Shown here piece by piece: positions 17,098 to 24,842 of a stretch of DNA of 55,767 nucleotides. The stretch lies in the IMG/VR virus record IMGVR_UViG_3300021197_000751, positions 1 through 55,767 of that record; one strand, given 5' to 3'. Position 1 is the first letter of the stretch. Each line of letters starts with the position of its first letter. The position numbers and the translations under genes are program-made. The DNA is from a virus. The notes under the pieces were generated by a model. The model had not been told where the DNA came from and made no database searches. It saw only the letters and a list, made by a program, of their open reading frames with translations.

Positions 17098-19551
17098 TCA
17101 CAGTCCTAAAAATGCGTCGTGTGAAATGACACGAACATGCTTTGGCATGATTGTCATCTCGCTCTTGATTACACCCTTATCTTCGGGGATTGGTAGCGGT
17201 GCTTCGCTGATGATGTAATCATCAACTACGATGATAACTTCTTCGCGATTAGCACCCGCACCTGCTTTAGTAAGAGTGAGTGTAATTGGTTCTGTGTGAC
17301 CGTGACTACGGTTAGTTCTGTATTCGTGCCATAGTAGCGGGTCGGAAACAATGATTGACAATTTCATTTCATATTCAACTTGTTTCTCAATAGTAAGGTT
17401 TGGATTGCGCGAACCGCCAAATGGAACTTGCTCAAGTGATTGACCAAGTGAGTTCCTTGATTCTCTAAACGAAGACCCGCGAACAGTCAAAAGGTTCTCG
17501 ATATTGTTGTTTCCTGTAAGTGCAAAGTTTGTGATTTGCGCGAGGTTAACACCGAAAGCGCTAATCTGTCCGTTGTAAAAGAAGAACGGCTTCTCGGTGT
17601 TTGGTGCGATACCTGCCTTCTTTCGTTCTGCTTTACCGTTAGCGATGTTCTCAAACATTCGATGAGTGCTGTATCTGTCACCTTTGTTGCTGTTCTCAAG
17701 ACGGCCTGTATCTGTGTAGCAATATAGCGCATCAAAGTTAACTGATAGTTTAACTTCTGCATCCGCGTCTGCGGCAAGTGAAAAGTCCTTTACTTTACAT
17801 CCTCGCCAAATACGAGTTAGTTGCTTGTTGTCGGATGCTGAACCCGGTGCGGCTACGCTACCTGTTGCGCTTGCATTGTAAGAGCCGGTGTTGCGCGTTC
17901 GCATACTTGACTCAAGAGTGAATGAAGGAACGGTTGGTCCTTGAAATATCAAACGCGACATTCGATTTTGGATTTCTCCATAAGAACCCGCAGTAGTGTT
18001 GAAGTTAGGAGAGCCGGTTGTGTTATCATCCGCGTAAGCACAAACCTTCTGTGTCATGTTTGCAACAGCGTGGTCGAAGGTGAATGGTTCATCAACATAG
18101 ATTCGCTTACCAACAGCATCATGCAAAATGACACGGCGGATTTCATTGCGTTCTGCGTTCTGCATATCAACACCGAGTCCATCAGCGCTACCCCATTTCT
18201 TAGAACCTGCGGCTTCTGCTCGGTCTGTTGGGAACTCAACTGCTGTTGCATCAACGATGAGTAAGTATTCTCCTGCACTTGGCGCGGTAGAAGGAGTCAT
18301 AGTTCCTGTGTATTCAAAGTAAGTATCACCTGCGGCAATAGGTAATTCAGTATAACCACCGGCACATGTTGCTTTGACAGTAGATGGTTCATCAACAACC
18401 TGCGCGCCGAGGGCATAGTATAACCAACGAGCGCTGTTCATCATGGTTTCGATAGCGCCACCTTCGTTCTTCATGCTTTGAGGTTCTTGGATGACAACAT
18501 CACGACCAAGACCAATAACATGGCTTCGACGGATTTCGACTTTGGTTTCCGGTAGTGATACCGTAGCGGCAAGACCTACGAATTGGTCTGTGAGAACAGA
18601 CTCGTCCGATAGTTTAGCGCTTGCGTTGTAAGTCATTCCTGTGTCCATTGTAGGTGTTCCGATTGTGTCAATGAGTATTTCGTCATTATTATTTGATGCA
18701 CCATTCTCTTTCATCTTTGGAGTGACTGTGATAACATTAGCGCTATTGGCTACAATGGTGTATGTATTACCTGTTGTAGCGTAATCGTCAGCGTCATAAT
18801 TTGCGGTTGAACCTCTTACGCGAAGTTGAGAACCAACAAGCATTCCCGCAGGATATTTGAGATTACCATTTGCGTCGAACATTCCGCTTGTTGCTTGTGT
18901 AAATGTAATATCTGTGCAATCAGCGTTGTCGCTGTTGGTTGATTTTGTCATCACCAAACCACCTGCTGTAAGAGTTGCTACGGTTGCTGTTCCGCCTGTT
19001 CCTGTTCCAAGAGTCAAAACATCTCCGATAACATACCCTTTACCACCGGCAGGAGCGCCCGCTGTAAGAGCAGTAATGACACCATTAGCAACAGCCGTGA
19101 CTACAACTTTGAAACCACTTCCTGCACCACCTGTCCCCATAGTGACTACATCGCTTACAGCGTGTGTAGCGCCACCTGCGGTGACAGTATATGTTAGAAC
19201 ACCACCTGTGCCGGAAACAGTATTGATAGTAATTGCTAACCCTGTTCCGCTACCTGTTGACGCGGATTGGGTGACTGTATTAGTTCCTGCATAACCCGAA
19301 CCTGCGTCATCAACTCCCGAACTTGTCACTACGCCGTTTGCAATTGAGGCAATAGCAACTGTCGCGTCACCATCACCGCTACCGCCGGTCGTAGCGACCG
19401 TAGCAACAGAATACCCCGAACCCGCAGTTGTAGGAGCAGTAGTTAGTGTCGCTACGACACCACCACCAAATGCGCCGTGTTTAAGCGCTACTCCGCATTC
19501 ATGTCCGAATGTTATTTCTGCTAAATCTCCTTTGTAGACTGTCGATACCAT
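17098..19551 (-). CDS. Major tail tube-like protein with Gly-rich repeat insertion
   Basis: 817 residues from ATG 19551. Residues about 1-25 (TVYKGDLAEITFGHECG) and the C-terminal 250 residues, which include NLTIEKQVEYEMKLSIIVSD and TEPITLTLTKAGAG, look like a tail-tube or tail structural fold. Between them, residues about 30-200 are repeats of the GSGY/GxGGTATV type (AGSGYSVATV, GSGYAGTNTV, GKGYVIGDVLTLGTGTGG), which are common as surface-exposed modules on virion proteins of marine phages. The gene lies between a terminator-like gene and the chaperone/tape measure block, the usual place of the major tail protein. At 817 residues it is much longer than typical tube proteins, so a sheath or other tail subunit remains possible. 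Confidence 0.6.
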   Translation of the reverse strand: MVSTVYKGDLAEITFGHECGVALKHGAFGGGVVATLTTAPTTAGSGYSVATVATTGGSGDGDATVAIASIANGVVTSSGVDDAGSGYAGTNTVTQSASTGSGTGLAITINTVSGTGGVLTYTVTAGGATHAVSDVVTMGTGGAGSGFKVVVTAVANGVITALTAGAPAGGKGYVIGDVLTLGTGTGGTATVATLTAGGLVMTKSTNSDNADCTDITFTQATSGMFDANGNLKYPAGMLVGSQLRVRGSTANYDADDYATTGNTYTIVANSANVITVTPKMKENGASNNNDEILIDTIGTPTMDTGMTYNASAKLSDESVLTDQFVGLAATVSLPETKVEIRRSHVIGLGRDVVIQEPQSMKNEGGAIETMMNSARWLYYALGAQVVDEPSTVKATCAGGYTELPIAAGDTYFEYTGTMTPSTAPSAGEYLLIVDATAVEFPTDRAEAAGSKKWGSADGLGVDMQNAERNEIRRVILHDAVGKRIYVDEPFTFDHAVANMTQKVCAYADDNTTGSPNFNTTAGSYGEIQNRMSRLIFQGPTVPSFTLESSMRTRNTGSYNASATGSVAAPGSASDNKQLTRIWRGCKVKDFSLAADADAEVKLSVNFDALYCYTDTGRLENSNKGDRYSTHRMFENIANGKAERKKAGIAPNTEKPFFFYNGQISAFGVNLAQITNFALTGNNNIENLLTVRGSSFRESRNSLGQSLEQVPFGGSRNPNLTIEKQVEYEMKLSIIVSDPLLWHEYRTNRSHGHTEPITLTLTKAGAGANREEVIIVVDDYIISEAPLPIPEDKGVIKSEMTIMPKHVRVISHDAFLGL

Positions 19552-19570
19552 CTTGTTTCCCTCATTATTC

Positions 19571-20008
19571 TTATGCTATTAGTTCGCTGAAAATTACTAT
19601 CTCAACTTGAAATGTCATGCGATGCAACCGCTTCGTTCGGTCCGAAAGGTCAGTTCGTGTTTTATAGAGTAATCGGTCAAAATTAGCCCCATCACCCTTT
19701 CTGTTCGTGTGAACGATACGCCGAATCTCATCTTCTATTTTTGACAACTGTGCGCGCCCCTCCATAGTCCGAGCATCAACTGTCACATTTATACGCGTGT
19801 GAACGAAGTCATAAAACACTTCGGGTTGCTCTTCATTATGCGCTGTTTCGTATAGAACGATAGCGTCCGAACGGGATAAATCAAGACGCTTACCACCCGG
19901 TTCAACGGTAGTTATGTCTTGGATGGTTGGTTTCCTTTGCGATGTATTACCGCGATTCCAACCATCATCGAATAATTTTTTGATAAGTTCTATTGATTCA
20001 AGACCCAT
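19571..20008 (-). CDS. Putative tail terminator / tail completion protein
   Basis: 145 residues from ATG 20008, which overlaps the upstream stop as TGATG. The sequence mixes helix (ESIELIKKLFDDGWN) and strands (VFYDFVHTRINVTVD, LHRMTFQVEIVIFSE) in the alpha/beta order seen in small tail completion proteins. Conserved-looking motifs include RIRR-type basic residues (EIRRIVHTNRKG). It is the last gene before the tail tube-like protein, where tail terminators normally sit. The call is from size, order and secondary-structure pattern. Confidence 0.55.
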   Translation of the reverse strand: MGLESIELIKKLFDDGWNRGNTSQRKPTIQDITTVEPGGKRLDLSRSDAIVLYETAHNEEQPEVFYDFVHTRINVTVDARTMEGRAQLSKIEDEIRRIVHTNRKGDGANFDRLLYKTRTDLSDRTKRLHRMTFQVEIVIFSELIA

Positions 20009-20274
20009 CAAATATCCCTCCCGATAGGACTTTCATTGGCCGCTTGCTTCATAGCGGCCTCTATGATTGAATTGTAATCGGGATGTTTTGAATCCATTTT
20101 AGACCCATTTTTAAGCAGTATATTGCCTTCTCTATCAACCTCATATCCCATAGCATCTGCCGTCGCTATGAGAAAAATACGACCTTCGTTGCCGTATATT
20201 GACATTTTTCTTACTTCTCGTAGCGGAACTGCTAACTGCTTGAGCATAGCATCTTTATCATACAACTCACTCAA
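20008..20274 (-). CDS. Small head-tail junction region protein
   Basis: 88 residues. The start is TTG 20274, eight bases after GGTGATG, and overlaps the end of the upstream gene; an ATG nine codons later is the alternative. The sequence (QLAVPLREVRKMSIYGNEGRI, then DAMGYEVDREGNILLKNGSK) is hydrophilic with a short strand-rich centre and ends in a helix. I recognise no family. Its place between a connector-like and a terminator-like gene suggests a head completion or neck role. Confidence 0.5.
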   Translation of the reverse strand: MSELYDKDAMLKQLAVPLREVRKMSIYGNEGRIFLIATADAMGYEVDREGNILLKNGSKMDSKHPDYNSIIEAAMKQAANESPIGRDI

Positions 20275-21856
20275 GCGTCATCACCTCAACATATCGCGGT
20301 AAGGTTTCCGCTACTTGAGCCTTTAGGAGTTGGTATTTTGAACCTAAATCAACATTTTGTGTTCCTTCGGGCAGTAGAACGCTACGGTCGTCGGATAGAA
20401 TCAAATCCATCGCTACAAGTTTAGTGCAAATATCTTCAATGGCTTTCTCCACATAGCGCTCTCCGTAGACATAAGAAACTTTGACAGCGTTCCATGAGAA
20501 GTAAGGATAAGTGTTATTGAAGTAGATAATACCTAAATCATAATCAGCCCACCAATCTCGCAAACGCGCTTCGTCACCTGTTGAACCTCCAACATAATCA
20601 ATGCTGAATCGAGTTTGATTTACAGAAGCACCACCTGTTGCCGCCGCGCTTATATCTCCTGTTAGGTCGGCAACACCGTTTAGCACATTACCTGTTTTAC
20701 TTGTGTAATATCCAATGGCCGAACCAATTTTAATAAGACCGAAATCAACAAAAGGTGACGCGTCAGTAAGAGTTATTTCGGTTGCGGTTGAAGATACCAC
20801 AGTTCCTACAAAGGAATTAGCACCTGTGATACTGATACCGTCCTCGTCTGTTATAGCGATAGTAGCGGTTTCTCCTGCATCACCACGACGCATACTTGTG
20901 ATTTTGATTTGTCCTCCACCGTAGTCTGCGTTTGCGGATGACATAAACTCATGATGCACATTGGCAACAACTGAACCATCGTCTGCTTCTGCGTCTTCAA
21001 GACTAAATGAAGGAGAGAATGAAGTTGCTTCTTTACCACGCCTCAAATCTTTGTTGATGAGGTCGGATAATTGTTGCGCGGTTGTGACATTATCAAATTG
21101 AGCATTGAACTTTGATTTGGTAGTCCCCGCTGTGAGAGTAGCGATACCGCCACCACCGGGGCAAAGATACACTTTGTCGGTATCTGCTGTAAGTTTAGTG
21201 AAATCAAGAACTTTCAAACGCACTTCTGCACAAGCAATTTCGCGATACTCATGCCCTTGCCATACTTCAAGCCTCATGATTTGCTGAACATTGCGAAAGT
21301 AAAGAGGGACAGAACCGACATAATCCGTATAATATCGTCGTCGGTAAGGCTTGTAAGTATCGAAATTGACATATTCTGCTGTTTGTAGCATAGGTCGCCA
21401 TGAATTGTTTGTGAGGTTGTCTATTTTGTCTTGAGTTCGCTGAATCAATGTTTCAACTTGTTTCTTTGTAATGCCTTTACGCCTACCATTTGTGAATGAT
21501 TGTAGCGGTTGAATATACGCTTCGTCTGCTATGTCGTAATCGCCCGTTGTTCCACCAACCCATGTTATGACGACATTACTACCATCACGGTCAATGTCGG
21601 TTATAGTGACTTCTTCTCCCATTTCACTATTACTTGCGATTTCAATTTTATCTCCGACTTCAAAGCCGGTGTGTCTGTAATCGCTTGCTGTGATAGTAGC
21701 AGTTGTAGCGCCTGTGTTAGAATCACTTACGAGATAAACAGGGTCGGGTAGAGGTATCTGTAAAATGTCCGCTACCTTCTGTGCTGATGTATAGTATAAG
21801 CGCGTAGGGTCAAGTGGTCTTGATGCTCGCTCTCCTGTTTGAAATACGGTTGGCAT
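20267..21856 (-). CDS. Putative head-tail connector protein with large insertion
   Basis: 529 residues from ATG 21856. The N-terminal part (YYTSAQKVADILQIP) and the C-terminal part (VEKAIEDICTKLVAMDLILSDD) are helical, as in head-tail adaptors, while about residues 45-110 and 240-430 are strand-rich with Ser, Thr, Gly and Asp. A helical stretch (KKQVETLIQRTQDKIDNLTNN) precedes a segment of aromatic and basic residues. Connector proteins of this type are usually 100-200 residues, so this one carries extra beta domains that may decorate the neck. The assignment is by gene order after the capsid genes and is moderate at best. Confidence 0.5.
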   Translation of the reverse strand: MPTVFQTGERASRPLDPTRLYYTSAQKVADILQIPLPDPVYLVSDSNTGATTATITASDYRHTGFEVGDKIEIASNSEMGEEVTITDIDRDGSNVVITWVGGTTGDYDIADEAYIQPLQSFTNGRRKGITKKQVETLIQRTQDKIDNLTNNSWRPMLQTAEYVNFDTYKPYRRRYYTDYVGSVPLYFRNVQQIMRLEVWQGHEYREIACAEVRLKVLDFTKLTADTDKVYLCPGGGGIATLTAGTTKSKFNAQFDNVTTAQQLSDLINKDLRRGKEATSFSPSFSLEDAEADDGSVVANVHHEFMSSANADYGGGQIKITSMRRGDAGETATIAITDEDGISITGANSFVGTVVSSTATEITLTDASPFVDFGLIKIGSAIGYYTSKTGNVLNGVADLTGDISAAATGGASVNQTRFSIDYVGGSTGDEARLRDWWADYDLGIIYFNNTYPYFSWNAVKVSYVYGERYVEKAIEDICTKLVAMDLILSDDRSVLLPEGTQNVDLGSKYQLLKAQVAETLPRYVEVMTLE

Positions 21857-21858
21857 TA

Positions 21859-22086
21859 TTATCGCCCCTGCATCTTCGCCCTTTCTGCTTGCAGTTGCGC
21901 TTCTAACCTTTCTGCTTCTGCCCTCTTCTCTTCTATTTGTCTTCTAATCTCTTCAAAGTAAGGGTTGTATTCTTCTTGAACCCGTTGTGAATCTTTCGCT
22001 TGTTGTTCTTCTCTTTTTCGCTGTTCTTCTGCAAGCATTCTGCCAATTTCAGCAGGGTCATTTTTAAGAATTAAAATCCAATTCAT
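21859..22086 (-). CDS. Small coiled-coil protein
   Basis: 75 residues from ATG 22086, overlapping the upstream stop as TGATG with GGTGATTTG in front. From residue 10 on it is almost entirely a charged coiled coil (RMLAEEQRKREEQQ, EEIRRQIEEKRAEAERLEAQ). No family recognised. It may mediate assembly at the neck or inside the head; that is inference from its neighbours only. Confidence 0.55.
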   Translation of the reverse strand: MNWILILKNDPAEIGRMLAEEQRKREEQQAKDSQRVQEEYNPYFEEIRRQIEEKRAEAERLEAQLQAERAKMQGR

Positions 22087-22361
22087 CAAATCACCTTCTC
22101 AACCTTACCAAGATTGTATTCCATTGGTTTTTGACACGAACCACAGCGCTCAAGATAACAAAAATGAAGCATACCGCAATGACGACAACGAGTTCCGCTA
22201 CCGATGTTTAACACATCACGGATGTTGCGCGAACGAATGTTCTGCTTTTTGATAACGCCTTTGAGTTTATCTCGTTGATTAGGGTCAACACGGTCGCCTT
22301 CGTCTTGTGACCAACCTTGCTTAGCCATTCTGTGAATGTCTTGTGGTGTCAATCCCGTCAT
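22086..22361 (-). CDS. Small zinc-ribbon protein
   Basis: 91 residues from ATG 22361, preceded by GGTGATAGC. Residues 59-76 contain CRHC, a Cys at 68 and CGSC, consistent with one zinc site. The N-terminal part (LTPQDIHRMAKQGWSQDEGD) is helical and the middle is basic. It lies among the head-tail junction genes and is probably a minor structural or assembly protein. Zinc binding is inferred from the cysteine spacing. Confidence 0.6.
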   Translation of the reverse strand: MTGLTPQDIHRMAKQGWSQDEGDRVDPNQRDKLKGVIKKQNIRSRNIRDVLNIGSGTRCRHCGMLHFCYLERCGSCQKPMEYNLGKVEKVI

Positions 22362-22371
22362 GCTATCACCG

Positions 22372-22539
22372 TCATTGTCGGACGGCTACCACATAGATGT
22401 TTCCTTGACATTGGTATGCAGTAATTGCGTGAATACCTGCGGCGCTGTCGTTTAACACTTTAGCAATACCACCGGCAACGGTGTTAACCGTTTCACAAGC
22501 CTCGTTAGGCGTGAACTCATGAACTGTGACAGAAGGCAA
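22372..22539 (-). CDS. Small unrecognised protein, TTG start
   Basis: A 55-residue frame from TTG 22539 to TGA 22372 fills the gap between 22361 and 22551. The start is preceded by AAGGTGATTCACC, the same ribosome-binding pattern used by other TTG starts here. The translation begins PSVTVHEFTPNEACETV and ends in a strand-rich stretch (GNIYVVAVRQ). Its make-up resembles the small beta-rich head proteins on either side. It is too short for a family call. Confidence 0.6.
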   Translation of the reverse strand: MPSVTVHEFTPNEACETVNTVAGGIAKVLNDSAAGIHAITAYQCQGNIYVVAVRQ

Positions 22540-22550
22540 GGTGAATCACC

Positions 22551-22799
22551 TTATCTCTTACCAATTGCAAACAGTTTTCCACCTGCGGCTACACCGGGGT
22601 CGGCGTGAACTACTGTGGTCCCATTGATAGCGGTTGTCGCGTTTGCACCTGCGGTTGCCTTGATAGCGCATACTTGAGCGAATAAAATCTCACTCATAAA
22701 TGCGCTAAGGTCTGTGCTTGTGTCACCATTCGCGACTGTTCCGGTAATTACCAATAAGTCTCCTAATGTGTGTGGTCTGTTATCGCTTGTAAATGCCAT
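22551..22799 (-). CDS. Small beta-rich head decoration-like protein
   Basis: 82 residues from ATG 22799, overlapping the upstream stop as TAATG. The sequence (HTLGDLLVITGTVANGDTST, AQVCAIKATAGANATT, GKLFAIGKR) is strand-rich and Gly/Thr/Ala-rich, like many small capsid decoration or head-fibre proteins that follow the capsid gene. No named family is claimed. Confidence 0.55.
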   Translation of the reverse strand: MAFTSDNRPHTLGDLLVITGTVANGDTSTDLSAFMSEILFAQVCAIKATAGANATTAINGTTVVHADPGVAAGGKLFAIGKR

Positions 22800-23185
22800 T
22801 ATTCTTCATCTCCTGTTGTGTTATCCATATCGCCTTCGCTCATAGAGTCTTCGGTATCTTCGGGTGGGTTAAGGTGTGCTTCGACTTTAGCGAGCAACTT
22901 TGCTTTGGTGTTCAATGCGCCGTATTCTACGCCGTTATCGTCCATCCAAGTCATAATGTCGCCCTTAGTCCACTTCATGTCGGGAATACCGTCATTACCT
23001 TCATCTTCTTTAGCAACAGGTAGCGCGAAAAGCACACCGTCCACTAAGAAGTCACCAACAAGCATTTTCGCATAATGGTCAACCCATTCTTGCGTTTTGC
23101 TTTCTGCTTTACCCCAAGTCCAAAACCCTAAGCGACCCATATTGCGACCCGCTTTGTGCGGACCTTTGTAAATCACCGTAGGCAA
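22799..23185 (-). CDS. Head-region protein with HeH/LEM-like domain
   Basis: 128 residues from TTG 23185, with GAGGTGATT seven bases before it. Residues about 72-106 (WTKGDIMTWMDDNGVEYG, then TKAKLLAKVEAHL) fit the helix-extension-helix (HeH/LEM) pattern, a small DNA- or protein-binding fold often found near head genes of tailed phages. The N-terminal part (GRNMGRLGFWTWGKAES) is aromatic and basic and the C-terminus acidic. It follows the decoration-like gene 23197-23682 and may link capsid and DNA or act as a minor head protein. Confidence 0.6.
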   Translation of the reverse strand: MPTVIYKGPHKAGRNMGRLGFWTWGKAESKTQEWVDHYAKMLVGDFLVDGVLFALPVAKEDEGNDGIPDMKWTKGDIMTWMDDNGVEYGALNTKAKLLAKVEAHLNPPEDTEDSMSEGDMDNTTGDEE

Positions 23186-23196
23186 GTGGAATCACC

Positions 23197-23682
23197 TCAT
23201 GCACCGAGCAATAGAACAGTCACTTGCACTACTTGATTACCTGCTTCGGAATCCAAGATAAGACAAGGCAATGCTCCACCTGTTGCGAGAGGCGCTACTG
23301 TATCGTCTGCACCCACTTTACCTGTGTTAGTCATTGTGATTGTAATGTCTTTCGCGGCTGTTGCCGAAGCATACCCGATAATTCCGAGAATCTTTGAAGC
23401 ACCTGCTGAAAACAATAGAGGTTCAACAGTTGCCGCTTGAACGACATTTACTGTAAAAGTGACCAATCGTGGTCCTCCGTTGTTTGCTCGGTCTGTTTGT
23501 TGAGGACCGAATGAATCAGTCAACGCTCCATCACCCGGATAAGACGCACCGAGCCATGTTGTTTCATCGACAGGTGTTCCTTGTCTCAAGTCAATATCAG
23601 CAAGAATGTCAACGAGCGTAAAATCGCTGTCGGCTACTTTAATGCTAAGTCCATTTTCTGTTGTTGTTGTTGTTGCTACCAT
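23197..23682 (-). CDS. Putative capsid decoration protein
   Basis: 161 residues from ATG 23682, with AAGGAGATGATGAAAG upstream. It is rich in Thr, Val, Ala and Gly and strand-forming (GPRLVTFTVNVVQAATVEPL, KDITITMTNTGKVG, VQVTVLLLGA), typical of the decoration or head-stabilising proteins encoded next to HK97-type capsid proteins. The position directly after the capsid gene supports this. No specific family recognised. Confidence 0.55.
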   Translation of the reverse strand: MVATTTTTENGLSIKVADSDFTLVDILADIDLRQGTPVDETTWLGASYPGDGALTDSFGPQQTDRANNGGPRLVTFTVNVVQAATVEPLLFSAGASKILGIIGYASATAAKDITITMTNTGKVGADDTVAPLATGGALPCLILDSEAGNQVVQVTVLLLGA

Positions 23683-23697
23683 CTTTCATCATCTCCT

Positions 23698-24837
23698 TCA
23701 TTGTAGGTCGCGAATTGAACCGCTTGCACCAAAGAAACTACCCCATAGTTCACCCATAGTTCGGTAAAGCCCTTCTTGGCCGAGCCTGTTAATCGCGAAT
23801 GGGTCGCCGGTTTCGATACCGGATTCAAAGTATTGTGTCGGAATTGCAGTTTGGAACCACAAGTAATCAGTATCAAGGTAATAGATACGAGATAGTGTGT
23901 TTGCACCTTCATCCGGCATATCCTTTGTTGGGATAATAGGAACTCCATTGTATGTAGCAACAATAAATCCTGCTTCAATACCCGGAACACCCTTCACACC
24001 GGAGTATGTAGGAGTGATTCTCTTGGAGTCCATGAATCGCTGTTGAGATTGCAACAGTTGTTGAGCGCGCATAAGCGTATCATATCCTGTTAGCATAACC
24101 TTTGGATTACCACCGCGAGTCCAAATCTGTTGGAATAATCCATCAAGTTGGTTTAGCGATAGGTTTCGGTTAGCCGCCGCAATATCTACTTCTGCGCTAT
24201 GGAAATCTTTGCTACCGTCGCGAGTAATAGAATACATATCGTGGTCAGTAGTAGCGCTTACATGGCCTGTTCCTGTGGTCATCTTATCCGGGTCGGATGT
24301 AAGACGGTCAAGGGATTCAAAGTTGTTTCCGGCAGGAGTGTCAACATCAACAAGAAGCATCTTGTTAACCATTTCAGCGTGATGCTTACCCATTTCTTCT
24401 TTGAGAACTTGGCGAACATCTCCAAGACCGTCATCCTTGTCGGACAAGAACATGCTCACTTCGGACAAGTCAAAAGTGTGCGCGATGGTCTTTGGTTTTG
24501 CGGCAACATGAAGGAACTCCGGCCTCTTGGTGTCCGGTAGCGTTCCGTTTTCTGCAATACCGCCTGTGACTCCGCTTTCAGCGCGCTCGGTTAGAATACG
24601 CCATCCACTTCGCTCCCACGGCTTCTTAGGTAGAATAGAGAAGGCGTTGAACTCTTGGTTCAATTGTGACCAAACCTTACGACCGTAGACCGCTTGGTAA
24701 GTTCCGGCTGTGGTTGACATCATTGGGCTATCTGCTTTGAGAATGTCCCCTGCGCCGTAGGTGTAGCCTGTTTGAGCCGCACCACCGTAGTAGTATCTTT
24801 CCATATCTTGAACTGTTCTTACATAATTTCGTGCCAT
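23698..24837 (-). CDS. Major capsid protein, HK97 fold
   Basis: 379 residues from ATG 24837; the frame extends upstream to 24891 but that part overlaps the protease gene and lacks a fitting ribosome site. The order of elements is that of HK97-type capsids: an N-terminal arm, a strand pair with SGWRILTERAESG and GTLPDTKRPEF (E-loop region), a long helix (LGDVRQVLKEEMGKHHAEMVNKMLL), an A-domain with NPKVMLTGYDTLMRAQQLL, and a C-terminal strand segment (RIYYLDTDYLWFQTAIPTQYFESGIETGD). The protease/scaffold gene directly upstream and decoration-like genes downstream support the call. It should form the icosahedral shell. Confidence 0.85.
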   Translation of the reverse strand: MARNYVRTVQDMERYYYGGAAQTGYTYGAGDILKADSPMMSTTAGTYQAVYGRKVWSQLNQEFNAFSILPKKPWERSGWRILTERAESGVTGGIAENGTLPDTKRPEFLHVAAKPKTIAHTFDLSEVSMFLSDKDDGLGDVRQVLKEEMGKHHAEMVNKMLLVDVDTPAGNNFESLDRLTSDPDKMTTGTGHVSATTDHDMYSITRDGSKDFHSAEVDIAAANRNLSLNQLDGLFQQIWTRGGNPKVMLTGYDTLMRAQQLLQSQQRFMDSKRITPTYSGVKGVPGIEAGFIVATYNGVPIIPTKDMPDEGANTLSRIYYLDTDYLWFQTAIPTQYFESGIETGDPFAINRLGQEGLYRTMGELWGSFFGASGSIRDLQ

Positions 24838-24842
24838 ATATT

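Noticed and set aside
17487-19294. Several ORFs inside the tail tube-like gene, such as 17487-17777 minus and 18857-19294 plus
   Set aside because: They overlap a well-supported 817-residue gene in other frames and look like shadows of its repeats.
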